Source: an uncultured SAR86 cluster bacterium (GTDB lineage: Bacteria; Pseudomonadota; Gammaproteobacteria; Magnimaribacterales; Magnimaribacteraceae). From it: a stretch of DNA of 44,526 nucleotides. Numbering within the stretch: the first letter of the stretch is position 1; every line of letters begins with the position of its first letter. Below the pieces are notes generated by a model. The model was not told where the DNA came from, ran no database searches, and saw only the letters and a program-made list of their open reading frames with translations. A program made the position numbers and the translations under genes. The DNA lies in NCBI GenBank assembly GCA_902630715.1, contig CACOVO010000012.1:1-44526 (forward strand). Direction: 5' to 3'. Positions 26,601 to 34,335 of the stretch are shown one piece after another.

Positions 26601-26761
26601 TCACAATGTATGGCGGCGGAAATTCACACATGGCAATAAGAGCTAAAGAATTTAATCTTCCAGCAGTTATAGGGATAGGAGAGGCTCTTTACCAATCTCT
26701 AAAATCAGCTTCTGTAATTGAACTTGATGCAACTAATAGAAAAATAGAAATTGTTGGCTAA
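23693..26761 (+). CDS. Glutamine kinase-like (Cj1418-type) PEP-synthase-fold protein fused to an N-terminal NTase domain
   Basis: A 1022 aa fusion. Residues about 1-240 are a nucleotidyltransferase fold (QIILGAGRPYRGEESSSLKK, IVSYGDILFRQDVV) resembling the cytidylyltransferase encoded at 27398. Residues about 260-460 are a PPDK/PEP-synthase ATP-binding domain with R288 in IIRSSAISEDGFESSNAGAY, QVLVQPMIQDVIGSGVIFT and the closing DGDIHILQVRPLV. A long middle region follows, and the C-terminus carries the swivelling phosphohistidine domain with H979 in YGGGNSHMAIRAKEFNLPAVIG. C. jejuni Cj1418 has this ATP-grasp/His layout and phosphorylates the amide nitrogen of glutamine. The two genes downstream match the next two steps, which favours glutamine kinase over PEP synthase or rifampicin phosphotransferase. 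The NTase fusion is unusual. Confidence 0.78.
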   Translation: MNTKLISQIILGAGRPYRGEESSSLKKISENTRVLDWTLQAVKYLNPEVHFVAGYQIEEIVSKFPNLLYTVNPEWKSTGPVFSLLQARPEPSSDCIVSYGDILFRQDVVQKLIDLDSEVGIAVDSMWKDRYQNRTQDDLNKSEKVIINGIDLESAHKEISKESANAEFIGLLLLKPAVMKFIQTNRDHIFKKMRKDTLIQLIEFLKKNGFEVKAVDVSGDWAELNESNDLVNFILGTKAQSLERLEGVLSLSRIAPQVNFTVEEWNTQSEIIINQIQDKFQDKKLIIRSSAISEDGFESSNAGAYASLLNIYSGERRSLNDAINNVISSYIDSNSSNQVLVQPMIQDVIGSGVIFTKTLTEAAPYYVINFDDSSSETDSITSGSSQNHKTFIVLKGNNDHYEASLPQNLYSLLQAVKEIENLLNFNSLDIEFAITRDGDIHILQVRPLVDKKFEIDADRGILEAINDAEVLFKRLQNSNPFTVGGKAIFGVMPDWNPAEIIGTRPNRLSFDLYQYLITDKVWATQRAEYGYRDVRPHPLLVSFAGIPYVDVRASFNSFIPNSLDDDLASRLVDYYLNRLTDNPQYHDKVEFEIVPTCFSLNFDIWRKRLNQGGFSDIEINALSDALKEITKGGIARTTDDLQAIESFKLRYEEIYNSNLPVIDKALSLLEDCRQYGTLVFSHLARSAFISVTLLKSAVETKIISQKAMDSFMNSIETVAHDFINDARKVANFEVDWEEFIDTYGHLRPGTYDITSEAYSENVENYLRPIVERFEGDKNEYNAEDNSWLIERESFYNALYDMGIDEDPNIIESFLRQSIEGREYAKFVFSKNLSAALSLFAEYGHSIDIDKKILAHLSLNSFFELRAGIISQKEASEFLNKEAEINQKLHNITNKIELPPLISEEKDFHVFMYPSTQPNYVGSTKITAKVISLNPEVHNVSDFELDGKILLIPQADPGFDWIFGHNIAGLITMYGGGNSHMAIRAKEFNLPAVIGIGEALYQSLKSASVIELDATNRKIEIVG

Positions 26762-26762
26762 T

Positions 26763-27401
26763 ATGAAGGTTGGTTTGACACAGAGAGTTGAATTTAAAGA
26801 AGATGTATCTGAGCATAGAGATGCTCTAGATCAAAGATGGATTACATTTTTAGAATCTATAGGTATGACTCCTATAATCATACCAAATAAGCTAAAAAAT
26901 ATAGAAGACTGGCTAGAGCTCATAGAATGCCATGCGTATATTCTTACTGGAGGTAACGATTTAGCTGGACTAGAAAATGCTTCAAACGTATCTCTTGAAA
27001 GAGATAAGACAGAATTAACAATATTAGAATATGCCAGGAAATCCAATTCACCTGTTTTAGGAATTTGTCGAGGTCTTCAAATTATGAATATGTACTTTGG
27101 TGGAACACTTGGAAAAATCACAGGACATGTAGCTCAACCTCATGTGATCAGAAGCCGCTTCGACAGAAGTGAGAAATTTAAAACTAGAACAGTAAATTCA
27201 TATCATAATTGGGGAATATCAAAAAAAAATTTAGCCGCCGAACTTACTCCATGGGCTTACGATGAGCAAAATAATATCGAGGCGGCAATCCACAAGAAGA
27301 TTAATTGGTTAGGTATTATGTGGCATCCAGAACGAGAAGAAGAGCTTGATATGCTCGACGTTGATATAATACGAAAACTCTTCAATAAGGATCTAGTTTG
27401 A
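26763..27401 (+). CDS. Class I amidotransferase-like hydrolase (gamma-glutamyl-CDP-amidate hydrolase type)
   Basis: The start is ATG 26763, one base after the upstream stop (212 aa); a TTG at 26751 in the same frame lies inside the fusion gene. The protein is a stand-alone class I glutamine-amidotransferase fold: LTGGNDLAG, nucleophile C102 in VLGICRGLQIMNMYFGG, and H188 and E190 in MWHPERE complete the triad. It is of the peptidase C26/PuuD type. In C. jejuni, Cj1417 cuts glutamate from CDP-glutamine to release cytidine diphosphoramidate. Its place between the kinase and the cytidylyltransferase supports that role. Its TGA overlaps the TTG start of the next gene (TTGA at 27398-27401). Polyamine catabolism (PuuD) is the rejected alternative. 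Confidence 0.78.
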   Translation: MKVGLTQRVEFKEDVSEHRDALDQRWITFLESIGMTPIIIPNKLKNIEDWLELIECHAYILTGGNDLAGLENASNVSLERDKTELTILEYARKSNSPVLGICRGLQIMNMYFGGTLGKITGHVAQPHVIRSRFDRSEKFKTRTVNSYHNWGISKKNLAAELTPWAYDEQNNIEAAIHKKINWLGIMWHPEREEELDMLDVDIIRKLFNKDLV

Positions 27402-28180
27402 AGCTTATAATTCTGGCCGCTGGTGAAGGAAAGAGGTTGCGACCTCTTACAAATAATTCACCAAAATGCTTAGTGAAACTTAAAGGGAAATCTCTTCTTT
27501 CACATCAGTTGTACGCTATAAAAGCAAATTCAATATCTTCACAAGATATAGCCATAGTCGGAGGATATCAATATCAAGATTTGAAGGATTTTGGTTGCAA
27601 ACTTTTCAATAATGTTAGATTTTCCTCTACAAACATGGTTTCAACTTTGTTTTGTGCAAGTGATTTTATGGCTGAGGATGAAGATCTTATTATCAGTTAT
27701 GGCGATATTGTTTATGAAAAAAAAATACTTGAAGCTTTACTAAGCTCTGATGCTGAATTATCGGTTGTGGCAGACAAATCCTGGGAGAGACTTTGGAGAT
27801 TAAGGATGAGCAATCCGTTAGATGATGCTGAAACTTTCATTATGGATGAAAAACAAAATATACGTGAGTTGGGTAAAAGACCGCATTCTATTTCACAAGT
27901 GCAATCTCAATACATTGGCTTAATTAAAGTTCGCAGAGATAAGATAAAAGAATTAAAGGATGTTTACCACAAAATGGATAGAGAGAGTATTTACGATGGA
28001 CAAGATTTCGATAACATGTACATGACAAGCTTCATTCAGTATTTAATAAATAGTCAATGGGAAGTTAAAGCAACGGTTATAGATAACGGATGGCTCGAGG
28101 TAGACACAATTGAAGATTTAGAGCGTTATGAAAGCTTATCTAAGAGAAGTTTAGACAGTTATTGTTTTCTTAGAGGTTAG
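27398..28180 (+). CDS. Nucleotidyltransferase (CTP:phosphoglutamine cytidylyltransferase type)
   Basis: A 260 aa sugar-nucleotidyltransferase-fold protein with a TTG start overlapping the previous stop. The nucleotide-binding signature LAAGEGKRLRPLTNNSPKCL (residues about 6-25) is intact, with IISYGDIVYEKKI carrying the metal-binding Asp and GWLEVDTIEDLERYE near the C-terminus. C. jejuni Cj1416 joins CTP and glutamine phosphate to give CDP-glutamine; the adjacent kinase and hydrolase make this the most likely reaction. The ISYGDI and following segments closely resemble the N-terminal domain of the 1022 aa fusion, so the two are probably paralogues. A phosphocholine or sugar-1-phosphate cytidylyltransferase is the alternative. 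Confidence 0.75.
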   Translation: MKLIILAAGEGKRLRPLTNNSPKCLVKLKGKSLLSHQLYAIKANSISSQDIAIVGGYQYQDLKDFGCKLFNNVRFSSTNMVSTLFCASDFMAEDEDLIISYGDIVYEKKILEALLSSDAELSVVADKSWERLWRLRMSNPLDDAETFIMDEKQNIRELGKRPHSISQVQSQYIGLIKVRRDKIKELKDVYHKMDRESIYDGQDFDNMYMTSFIQYLINSQWEVKATVIDNGWLEVDTIEDLERYESLSKRSLDSYCFLRG

Positions 28181-28251
28181 TCAACACCTAAGCTCAATTA
28201 CTTGATAAACATGTCTCAAGTGTCTTTGAAAGGTAATCGGAATATTGAATT

Positions 28252-29391
28252 ATGAAAAAGGTTTTTATGTTTGTAAATGTGGATTGGTTTTTTCTTTCAC
28301 ACAGAATTTCCTTAGCCAAGAATGCCTTTCAAAACGGAATAGACATGAGAGTGTATGCTGATTTAACCGGCATTAAGGTTACTTCTGAGGAGGATAGATA
28401 TAGCTTACATCGAAGTCCTTTATCGAGATCAAAAAAGAATTTCTTTTCTATCATTAGTGAATTTATAAAAGTTTATTTTCTGATCCTTAAAAATAAGCCA
28501 GATTTAATCCATGCTGTAACCATAAAACCAATCATCTTTTTGGGGATAGTCTCAAGAATAATTGGCATCCCTTTCATAGGTGCAGTGTCTGGTTTAGGTC
28601 CAGTTTATAATCGTGAGACTATTTTTAAGCGTTATAGGCTACGGCTTGTGATGATGCTTTATAAATATATATTTGACTCAAATTCTTCAGCAATTATCTG
28701 CCAAAATAGTCATGACAAAGAGATACTTCTAAACTTTAAGATTGGCTCACAAGCCTCAATTGTTACTGTCTCTGGCTCTGGCGTTGATTTACAAAAATTT
28801 AAACCTATAAAACAGGATAAGGAATCCCCAATAATATTAATGGCATGTAGAATTTTAAAAGAAAAGGGGATATATGAGTTTTGTTCTGCTGCAGAGTCAT
28901 TCAAGGCCAATAACAACATGAAAGCTCGATTTATTCTTGCTGGACCCATAGATTCTGAAAGTCCATCTGCCATTCAAGAAAAAAACCTCAGACCATTATG
29001 CGAGAAAAGCGGTGTTGAGTATGTTGGCGATAGGAAAGATATGAATTTATTAATTGCTTCAGCGTCTATATTCATTTTGCCTTCATATTATTCTGAGGGT
29101 TTGCCTAAGGTTCTTTTAGAAGCTGCCGCATGTGGTATCCCCATAATCACTACAGATCACCCGGGATGCAGAGACGCAATTTTGAATGAAAAGACAGGTA
29201 TTTTAATAGAACCTCATAACTCAAAAGCTTTATATTCGGCCATTTTAAATCTTTTATCTAATCCAGATAGATTAATTGATATGGGTAAGTCGGCCAGAGA
29301 ATTAGCAGAGAAATCATTTGATGAAAACAGAGTCAGAGAAACACACTATTTACTTTATGAAAAATATCTCAATGAATCTTTACTATCATGA
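28252..29391 (+). CDS. GT4 glycosyltransferase (PglA/WbpY-like)
   Basis: A 379 aa GT-B enzyme: FMFVNVDWFFLSHRISLAK at the N-terminus, LIHAVTIKPIIFLGIVSRI, the VSGLGPVYN segment typical of PglA-type transferases, ILMACRILKEKGIYEFCSAA, and the EX7E motif in YYSEGLPKVLLEAAACGIP. PglA adds the second sugar onto an undecaprenyl-diphospho amino-sugar. The PglC-, PglE- and PglF-like genes directly downstream support this second-step role. The 71-base gap upstream and the 103-base gap downstream contain no gene; no clear terminator was seen. Confidence 0.82.
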   Translation: MKKVFMFVNVDWFFLSHRISLAKNAFQNGIDMRVYADLTGIKVTSEEDRYSLHRSPLSRSKKNFFSIISEFIKVYFLILKNKPDLIHAVTIKPIIFLGIVSRIIGIPFIGAVSGLGPVYNRETIFKRYRLRLVMMLYKYIFDSNSSAIICQNSHDKEILLNFKIGSQASIVTVSGSGVDLQKFKPIKQDKESPIILMACRILKEKGIYEFCSAAESFKANNNMKARFILAGPIDSESPSAIQEKNLRPLCEKSGVEYVGDRKDMNLLIASASIFILPSYYSEGLPKVLLEAAACGIPIITTDHPGCRDAILNEKTGILIEPHNSKALYSAILNLLSNPDRLIDMGKSARELAEKSFDENRVRETHYLLYEKYLNESLLS

Positions 29392-29494
29392 GTAATGTAA
29401 TATCTCTCAAATATTAGACGCTTTACATCGAACAATATTATTATGGCAATATATAAAATCCTACTTTCCGGGTTAAATACACAGAAAAGTTAAC

Positions 29495-30121
29495 TTGAAG
29501 AAAATATACAAAGTTTTCATTAAAAGGGTTTTGGATCTTATGTTTTCATTTGTTCTAATTCTGATGACATTACCCATACAACTTTTTTTGATTATCCTAA
29601 TGTCTCTTAATTTGAAAGAATTTGGTTTATTTAGACAGTTGAGAGTAGGGCATAAAGGCGAAGGCTTCTACGTTTATAAGATAAAGACAATGATATCAAG
29701 TTCTACACAAATTACTAATGACAAAGGAGTTGCGTCATTATCTGATAATAGGATCACTAGAGTTGGATCTGTCTTGAGAAGATTGCACATTGATGAACTG
29801 CCCCAACTTTTTTCTGTTTTAACTGGAAAGATGAGTTTTATTGGCCCAAGACCAGAAGTGACGTCTATAATGGAAACACTCAGATTTGAAGATTTTGAGT
29901 CTTGGACAAAAGTAAGGCCAGGATTAATTAGTCCAGCCACTCTGAGCTTTATTAACGAGGAGGAGTTGTTGGAGGATGAAAAAGATCCTCTAAATGTTTA
30001 TTTGACGGAAATACTTCCGATCAAGGTCAAAATGAATAAGGAATATAGTGACGATATCTCTTTCTCTAAGGACTTGAAGATCTTTTTTAATTATTTATGG
30101 AAAATTATAAAAAATGATTAA
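29495..30121 (+). CDS. Monotopic phosphoglycosyl transferase (PglC-type initiating sugar transferase)
   Basis: A 208 aa small PGT with a TTG start. It has one N-terminal re-entrant hydrophobic helix (VLDLMFSFVLILMTLPIQLF), the substrate loop RQLRVGHKGEGFYVYKIKTM, the catalytic D100-E101 pair in HIDELPQLF, and MSFIGPRPEV. These enzymes move a phospho-sugar from a UDP-sugar to undecaprenyl phosphate, starting the repeat unit at the inner membrane. The size matches PglC and not the long WbaP type. The sugar is probably the amino sugar made by the PglF- and PglE-like genes next to it. The gene overlaps the following one by eight bases. Confidence 0.88.
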   Translation: MKKIYKVFIKRVLDLMFSFVLILMTLPIQLFLIILMSLNLKEFGLFRQLRVGHKGEGFYVYKIKTMISSSTQITNDKGVASLSDNRITRVGSVLRRLHIDELPQLFSVLTGKMSFIGPRPEVTSIMETLRFEDFESWTKVRPGLISPATLSFINEEELLEDEKDPLNVYLTEILPIKVKMNKEYSDDISFSKDLKIFFNYLWKIIKND

Positions 30122-31292
30122 AAAAACAAAATTAAATGATTGGCCTTCTTTTGATACCGAAGAAATTAAAGTAGTTGAAGAGATACTTCTTAGCGGTAAA
30201 GTAAATTATTGGACGGGAGATCATGGCAAGGAGTTTGAAAAGGAATTTGCAAAATGGATAGGCTCAAGACACTCTATTGCTGTAGCGAACGGCACTCTTG
30301 CTCTCGATTTGGCTCTCAAGTCTTTAGATATTGGAGAAGGAGATAAAGTAATTGTAACTCCTAGATCTTTCATTGCATCAGTTTCATCTGTTATTAATAC
30401 TGGGGCTGAACCAGTTTTTTGTGATGTAAGCAAGGAAAGCGGAAATATAACTATTGACTCAATTGAATCAGTTTATTCAAAAGACGTTAAAGCAATCCTT
30501 TGTGTTCATTTAGCAGGATGGCCTTGTGATATGGATCCAATAATGTCCTTTGCTAAAAGTAAAAATATTTATGTTTTAGAGGACTGTGCCCAGGCACATG
30601 GGGCTAAATATAAAGGATCCCATGTAGGTACAATTGGAGATATTGGTGCATGGTCCTTTTGTCAGGATAAGATCATGAGTACAGGAGGTGAGGGAGGAAT
30701 GGTTGCAACCAACTCTGAAGAACTTTGGGAAAAAATGTGGTCCTATAAGGATCACGGAAAAAACTTCTACTCTGTCTACAACAAGCAACATCCTCCAGGA
30801 TTTCGATGGTTACATGACAGCTTTGGATCTAACTTTAGAATTACAGAGTATCAGGCTGCAATAGGTAGATCCCAATTAAAAAAAATGCCGACTTGGACCG
30901 AATCTAGGCAAAGAAATGCTAACAAATTAATAGAAGTTTTAAATGATTTTCAGGATTTAATTAGAGTTCCTATATGTCAAAAAGGTTTTGAGCATGCTTA
31001 CTATAAGCTCTATGCCTATTTAAGGATTCCAAATTTAAAAAACGGATGGAATCGAGCAAAGATCTTACAAAAGTTTAATGAAATAAATATTCCTTGTTTT
31101 GAAGGTTCTTGTTCAGAAATATATAAGGAGAAAGCTTTTATAGGAACTGATTTTGTACCAAAAAAGGATCTACCTAATGCCAAAGAGCTTGGTCAATCAT
31201 CAATAACATTTTTGGTACACCCGACTTTAGATGATGAGGACATAAGCTATATGCAAGAAGGCATTAAAAGTGTTCTAGAAGAAGTTAGATAA
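30114..31292 (+). CDS. DegT/DnrJ/EryC1-type sugar aminotransferase (PglE-like)
   Basis: A 392 aa PLP enzyme: SGKVNYWTGDHGKEFEKEF and VANGTLALDLALKSL near the N-terminus, LEDCAQAHGAKYKG, and the Schiff-base K186 in AWSFCQDKIMSTGGEGG. PglE and relatives add an amino group at C4 of UDP-4-keto-6-deoxy-GlcNAc using glutamate. The 4,6-dehydratase that would supply the substrate is the next gene, 13 bases downstream. A PglD-like acetyltransferase that would complete UDP-diNAc-bacillosamine is not in the window. Confidence 0.88.
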   Translation: MIKKTKLNDWPSFDTEEIKVVEEILLSGKVNYWTGDHGKEFEKEFAKWIGSRHSIAVANGTLALDLALKSLDIGEGDKVIVTPRSFIASVSSVINTGAEPVFCDVSKESGNITIDSIESVYSKDVKAILCVHLAGWPCDMDPIMSFAKSKNIYVLEDCAQAHGAKYKGSHVGTIGDIGAWSFCQDKIMSTGGEGGMVATNSEELWEKMWSYKDHGKNFYSVYNKQHPPGFRWLHDSFGSNFRITEYQAAIGRSQLKKMPTWTESRQRNANKLIEVLNDFQDLIRVPICQKGFEHAYYKLYAYLRIPNLKNGWNRAKILQKFNEINIPCFEGSCSEIYKEKAFIGTDFVPKKDLPNAKELGQSSITFLVHPTLDDEDISYMQEGIKSVLEEVR

Positions 31293-31305
31293 AGGCTCTA
31301 ATAAA

Positions 31306-33201
31306 TTGAAAAAATATCTCTTAAAAACAAGTAGAAGAACTAAGCAAATTATTGCTTCAACATCAGACTTTATTTCAATATTAATATCATTATTTCTAGC
31401 AAATTTTTTTTTGGAGGCTTCATTTAACTTCGATATAAGACAGACTTTGCTTGAATATATTACTGTCAGCCTTCTCTTTATCTTTTTATTTTATTTACTT
31501 GGTGTTTATAACCTGATTATGAGATATGTTGACGTAACTTTTTATTTATTAATCATTAAGTCGGTATTTCTTGCATCATTTGTTGTTTTATTGCCTATAC
31601 TGGTAATTGAGTTTTTCTCTAAAAGAATTTTAAGTTTCTCATCTCTAGAATTTGTATTATTCATTCCATTTTCAGTAACATTTTTAATATCCTCTCGAAT
31701 ATTTGCAGTTAATTACTTTAAAAGACGAAATCATGATAGGAGGGTTGTTATTTATGGAGCTGGGTCAGCTGGAATTCAGCTTGCTAATGCTTTAAAGGTA
31801 AGCTCTGAAATGAAGCCCGTTGCCTTTGTTGATGAAAACAAGACTCTGCATGGCTCTTATATGAGCGGTTTAAAAATTATTGAGCCTAAGAAGTTAAAAG
31901 AGCTGCTTAGCAAACGAAAGATTGATGAAGTTTTAATTGCTATTCCTTCTGCATCAAAAAAAACTTTGAGCAAACTTTTGAAAGATATAGAGAAACACTC
32001 CGTCAAAGTTAGAATCCTTCCTGGTTTGGCAGAGCTGGCTCAAGGTAAAATTTCAGTTTCTGAACTAAAAGAAGTTGAAATAACAGATTTATTGGGTAGG
32101 TATGAGGTTGAAGCAAATCTGGAGCTTCTTCGAAGGAATATAAATGAAAAGGTGGTTTTAATTACAGGAGCCGGAGGTTCAATAGGATCAGAAATTACAA
32201 GGCAAGTTATAAATCACTCCCCAAAAAAAATAATTATTCTGGATTCGAATGAATATGCTCTTTATCAAATCAGGAGTGAAATAGAGTCCAGTGCGCCTGA
32301 AGTAGATCTAAGTAGCATCATTGGAAACGTTACAAGTAAAACCCGAATCAAGACACTTTGTGAAACTTTTAAAGTGGATACAATTTATCACACAGCTGCC
32401 TACAAGCACGTACTGTTAGTAGAAGAAAATCCTTTTGAAGGAGTAATCAACAATATATTTGGCACAAGGTCATGTTTAGAGGCAGCTATTGAAACTGAAG
32501 TAGAAACCTTTGTTCTAATATCTACGGATAAGGCAGTTAGGCCCACAAATTTCATGGGAGCATCAAAAAGATTTGCAGAATTAATTCTCCAGGCTTACTC
32601 TTCAGATAATTTGCTTAGCCATAAGACTCGTATGACAATGGTAAGATTTGGCAATGTAATCGGTTCATCCGGTTCAGCCATACCATTATTTCAAAATCAA
32701 ATACGTAATGGAGGGCCGGTAACTGTTACTCATCCTGATGTGACAAGATACTTTATGTCTATACCCGAAGCCGCGGAGCTTGTTATCCAAGCAGGAGCTA
32801 TGGGAGAAGGAGGAGATGTATTTGTATTAGATATGGGTAGACCAGTAAAAATTTTTGAACTAGCTAAAAGACTTATAAAATTGAGCGGCATGGAATTAAA
32901 AGATCAAGAAAATCCAGATGGGGATATCGAAATAATTTTTACTGGTTTGAGGCCAGGTGAAAAACTTTATGAGGAATTATTAATTGGTGAAAATGTAAGC
33001 TCCACTGAACACAAACAAATACTTAGAGCGGAAGAGGATTTTCTCTCGAGAGAAGAGTTGGAAAAATACTTAACTGCTTTAAGTGATTCAGAACAGAAAG
33101 GTGATGTGAAAAGTTTAAGAGAAATATTAAAAAAGGTTGTTTCCGGGTTCACACCAGAAGAAAAAATAGTTGATTTAGTGTCCATCAACAAAGATAAATA
33201 A
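31306..33201 (+). CDS. Membrane UDP-GlcNAc 4,6-dehydratase (PglF/CapD/FlaA1 family)
   Basis: A 631 aa protein with a TTG start. Four membrane segments in residues about 12-140 are followed by a CoA-binding-like Rossmann domain (VVIYGAGSAGIQLANAL) and the catalytic extended SDR domain with LITGAGGSIGSEITRQV at about residue 286 and STDKAVRPTNFMGASKRF. M417 stands where classical SDRs have Tyr, with K421 following, the SMK form characteristic of PglF-type enzymes. The product is UDP-4-keto-6-deoxy-GlcNAc, the substrate of the neighbouring aminotransferase. It is the last clear glycan gene; rnd begins 11 bases downstream. Confidence 0.9.
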   Translation: MKKYLLKTSRRTKQIIASTSDFISILISLFLANFFLEASFNFDIRQTLLEYITVSLLFIFLFYLLGVYNLIMRYVDVTFYLLIIKSVFLASFVVLLPILVIEFFSKRILSFSSLEFVLFIPFSVTFLISSRIFAVNYFKRRNHDRRVVIYGAGSAGIQLANALKVSSEMKPVAFVDENKTLHGSYMSGLKIIEPKKLKELLSKRKIDEVLIAIPSASKKTLSKLLKDIEKHSVKVRILPGLAELAQGKISVSELKEVEITDLLGRYEVEANLELLRRNINEKVVLITGAGGSIGSEITRQVINHSPKKIIILDSNEYALYQIRSEIESSAPEVDLSSIIGNVTSKTRIKTLCETFKVDTIYHTAAYKHVLLVEENPFEGVINNIFGTRSCLEAAIETEVETFVLISTDKAVRPTNFMGASKRFAELILQAYSSDNLLSHKTRMTMVRFGNVIGSSGSAIPLFQNQIRNGGPVTVTHPDVTRYFMSIPEAAELVIQAGAMGEGGDVFVLDMGRPVKIFELAKRLIKLSGMELKDQENPDGDIEIIFTGLRPGEKLYEELLIGENVSSTEHKQILRAEEDFLSREELEKYLTALSDSEQKGDVKSLREILKKVVSGFTPEEKIVDLVSINKDK

Positions 33202-33212
33202 TATTTAATAAT

Positions 33213-34040
33213 TTGTTCATTTTTATAGATTCTATAGATGATTTGGCTCAATTAAATCTTGAGCTTTCTCGAAAACCATATTTAGCTGTTGATACGGAAT
33301 TTAGAAGAACCTCGAAATACAACATGAGGCTAGCACTTCTTCAAGTAAATGATGGAGAAGAGACTTACTTGATCGATACGATCCTTATAGATGATCCTGG
33401 TACTCATGCAAACTTTCTATTCTCAAAGAGTGTTTTGAAAATACTTCACTCTTGCAAAGAAGATCTTGAGGCAATCTATTCTTGGACAAATAAAGAGATG
33501 ATAAACATCTATGATACTCAAATTGCCAACTCCCTGTTGGGTGGGGAGTACGCGATAAGTTATCAAGCACTAGTTGAGAAGGAACTGGGTATTGTGCTAA
33601 ACAAAAATGAAACTAGATCTAACTGGATTAGAAGACCTTTAACCGATTCCCAGTTAAAGTACGCAGTCTTAGATGTCGAATATTTAATAAATATTTACAA
33701 AATTCAGTTTTCTGAGCTCTCAACAAACTCAAAGTTAACTTGGCTATATCAGGACATTGAAAAACTTTCACACGTTATATTCAGTGCTCCGTTATCAATT
33801 TATGAATCAAAAAGAACTTTATCGAAAGCTGAAGAAATCGAAATGCTTGATAGATTTAATGCTGTAGTGGAGGATATTTCTCAACGAGAAAATATAAATC
33901 CTACTCTGTTCTTTTCTAAGAAATCTCAAAAAGAATTCTTAAGATTAGTTTTTTTGGAAGGTTTAAGTTCTGCTTGTCAAGGAATTACCGAATGGAGAAG
34001 TCAGTTAATTAAAGGGGATATCTTAGATCTGATAAAATAG
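33213..34040 (+). CDS. rnd: Ribonuclease D, shortened
   Basis: A 3'-5' exonuclease of the DEDDy type for tRNA and stable RNA trimming. Exo I is AVDTEFRRTSKYN, Exo II is LHSCKEDLEAIYSW, and Exo III is YAVLDVEYL, so all catalytic acids and the Tyr are present. The protein is 275 aa with a TTG start, against about 375 aa in E. coli. The exonuclease domain (to about residue 170) and the very C-terminal GITEWRSQLIKGDILDLI are retained, so roughly one HRDC-type domain in the middle is missing. It starts 11 bases after the dehydratase gene and may be read from the same transcript. Confidence 0.88.
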   Translation: MFIFIDSIDDLAQLNLELSRKPYLAVDTEFRRTSKYNMRLALLQVNDGEETYLIDTILIDDPGTHANFLFSKSVLKILHSCKEDLEAIYSWTNKEMINIYDTQIANSLLGGEYAISYQALVEKELGIVLNKNETRSNWIRRPLTDSQLKYAVLDVEYLINIYKIQFSELSTNSKLTWLYQDIEKLSHVIFSAPLSIYESKRTLSKAEEIEMLDRFNAVVEDISQRENINPTLFFSKKSQKEFLRLVFLEGLSSACQGITEWRSQLIKGDILDLIK

Positions 34041-34044
34041 TTGA

Positions 34045-34335
34045 ATGTTTTGGATGGTCTACATAATAGCCTCATTGTCTCTATCTTTGTTATTCTTAAA
34101 AATCATCAAGAGGAATAGCGTGTTAATATTTTCATTACTTTTGATGTTCTTTATAACTCCAACTCAGCTAGATATCACATCTTCCGAATATGCTCCATCA
34201 ATCTTTTCCTACGTTTATAACGTGCTTTTTGAACGTGATTATTCTTCAAGAGTTCTCAGGCCTCTTTTAATTACCTTGCCTTTAACCTTAATAACTGTGA
34301 GTTTATTTCTATATCTCAAAAGAAAATTCTCGTAG
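34045..34335 (+). CDS. Small hypothetical membrane protein
   Basis: A 96 aa protein with three predicted membrane segments (about residues 2-19, 27-43 and 72-91) separated by a short polar loop ITSSEYAPS. No family is recognised. It begins four bases after the rnd stop, so it is probably cotranscribed with rnd. Its last 20 bases overlap the end of the convergent phosphodiesterase gene. The basic tail YLKRKFS suggests a cytoplasmic C-terminus. Confidence 0.6.
   Translation: MFWMVYIIASLSLSLLFLKIIKRNSVLIFSLLLMFFITPTQLDITSSEYAPSIFSYVYNVLFERDYSSRVLRPLLITLPLTLITVSLFLYLKRKFS

Noticed and set aside
23693-26761. Assignment of the 1022 aa protein as PEP synthase (ppsA) or pyruvate phosphate dikinase
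   Set aside because: It lacks the C-terminal PEP/pyruvate TIM barrel expected after the phosphohistidine domain, and its neighbours match the phosphoramidate pathway.
26751-26762. TTG start for the hydrolase gene
   Set aside because: It lies within the fusion gene; the ATG at 26763 directly precedes the conserved MKVGLTQR start.
29392-29494. Promoter before the PglC-type gene (TTTACA with TATATA downstream)
   Set aside because: The spacing between the hexamers is about 22 bases, outside the usual range.
34316-34335. The 20-base convergent overlap as a possible antisense regulatory element
   Set aside because: Small tail overlaps are common in compact genomes and no structured terminator or promoter is visible there.
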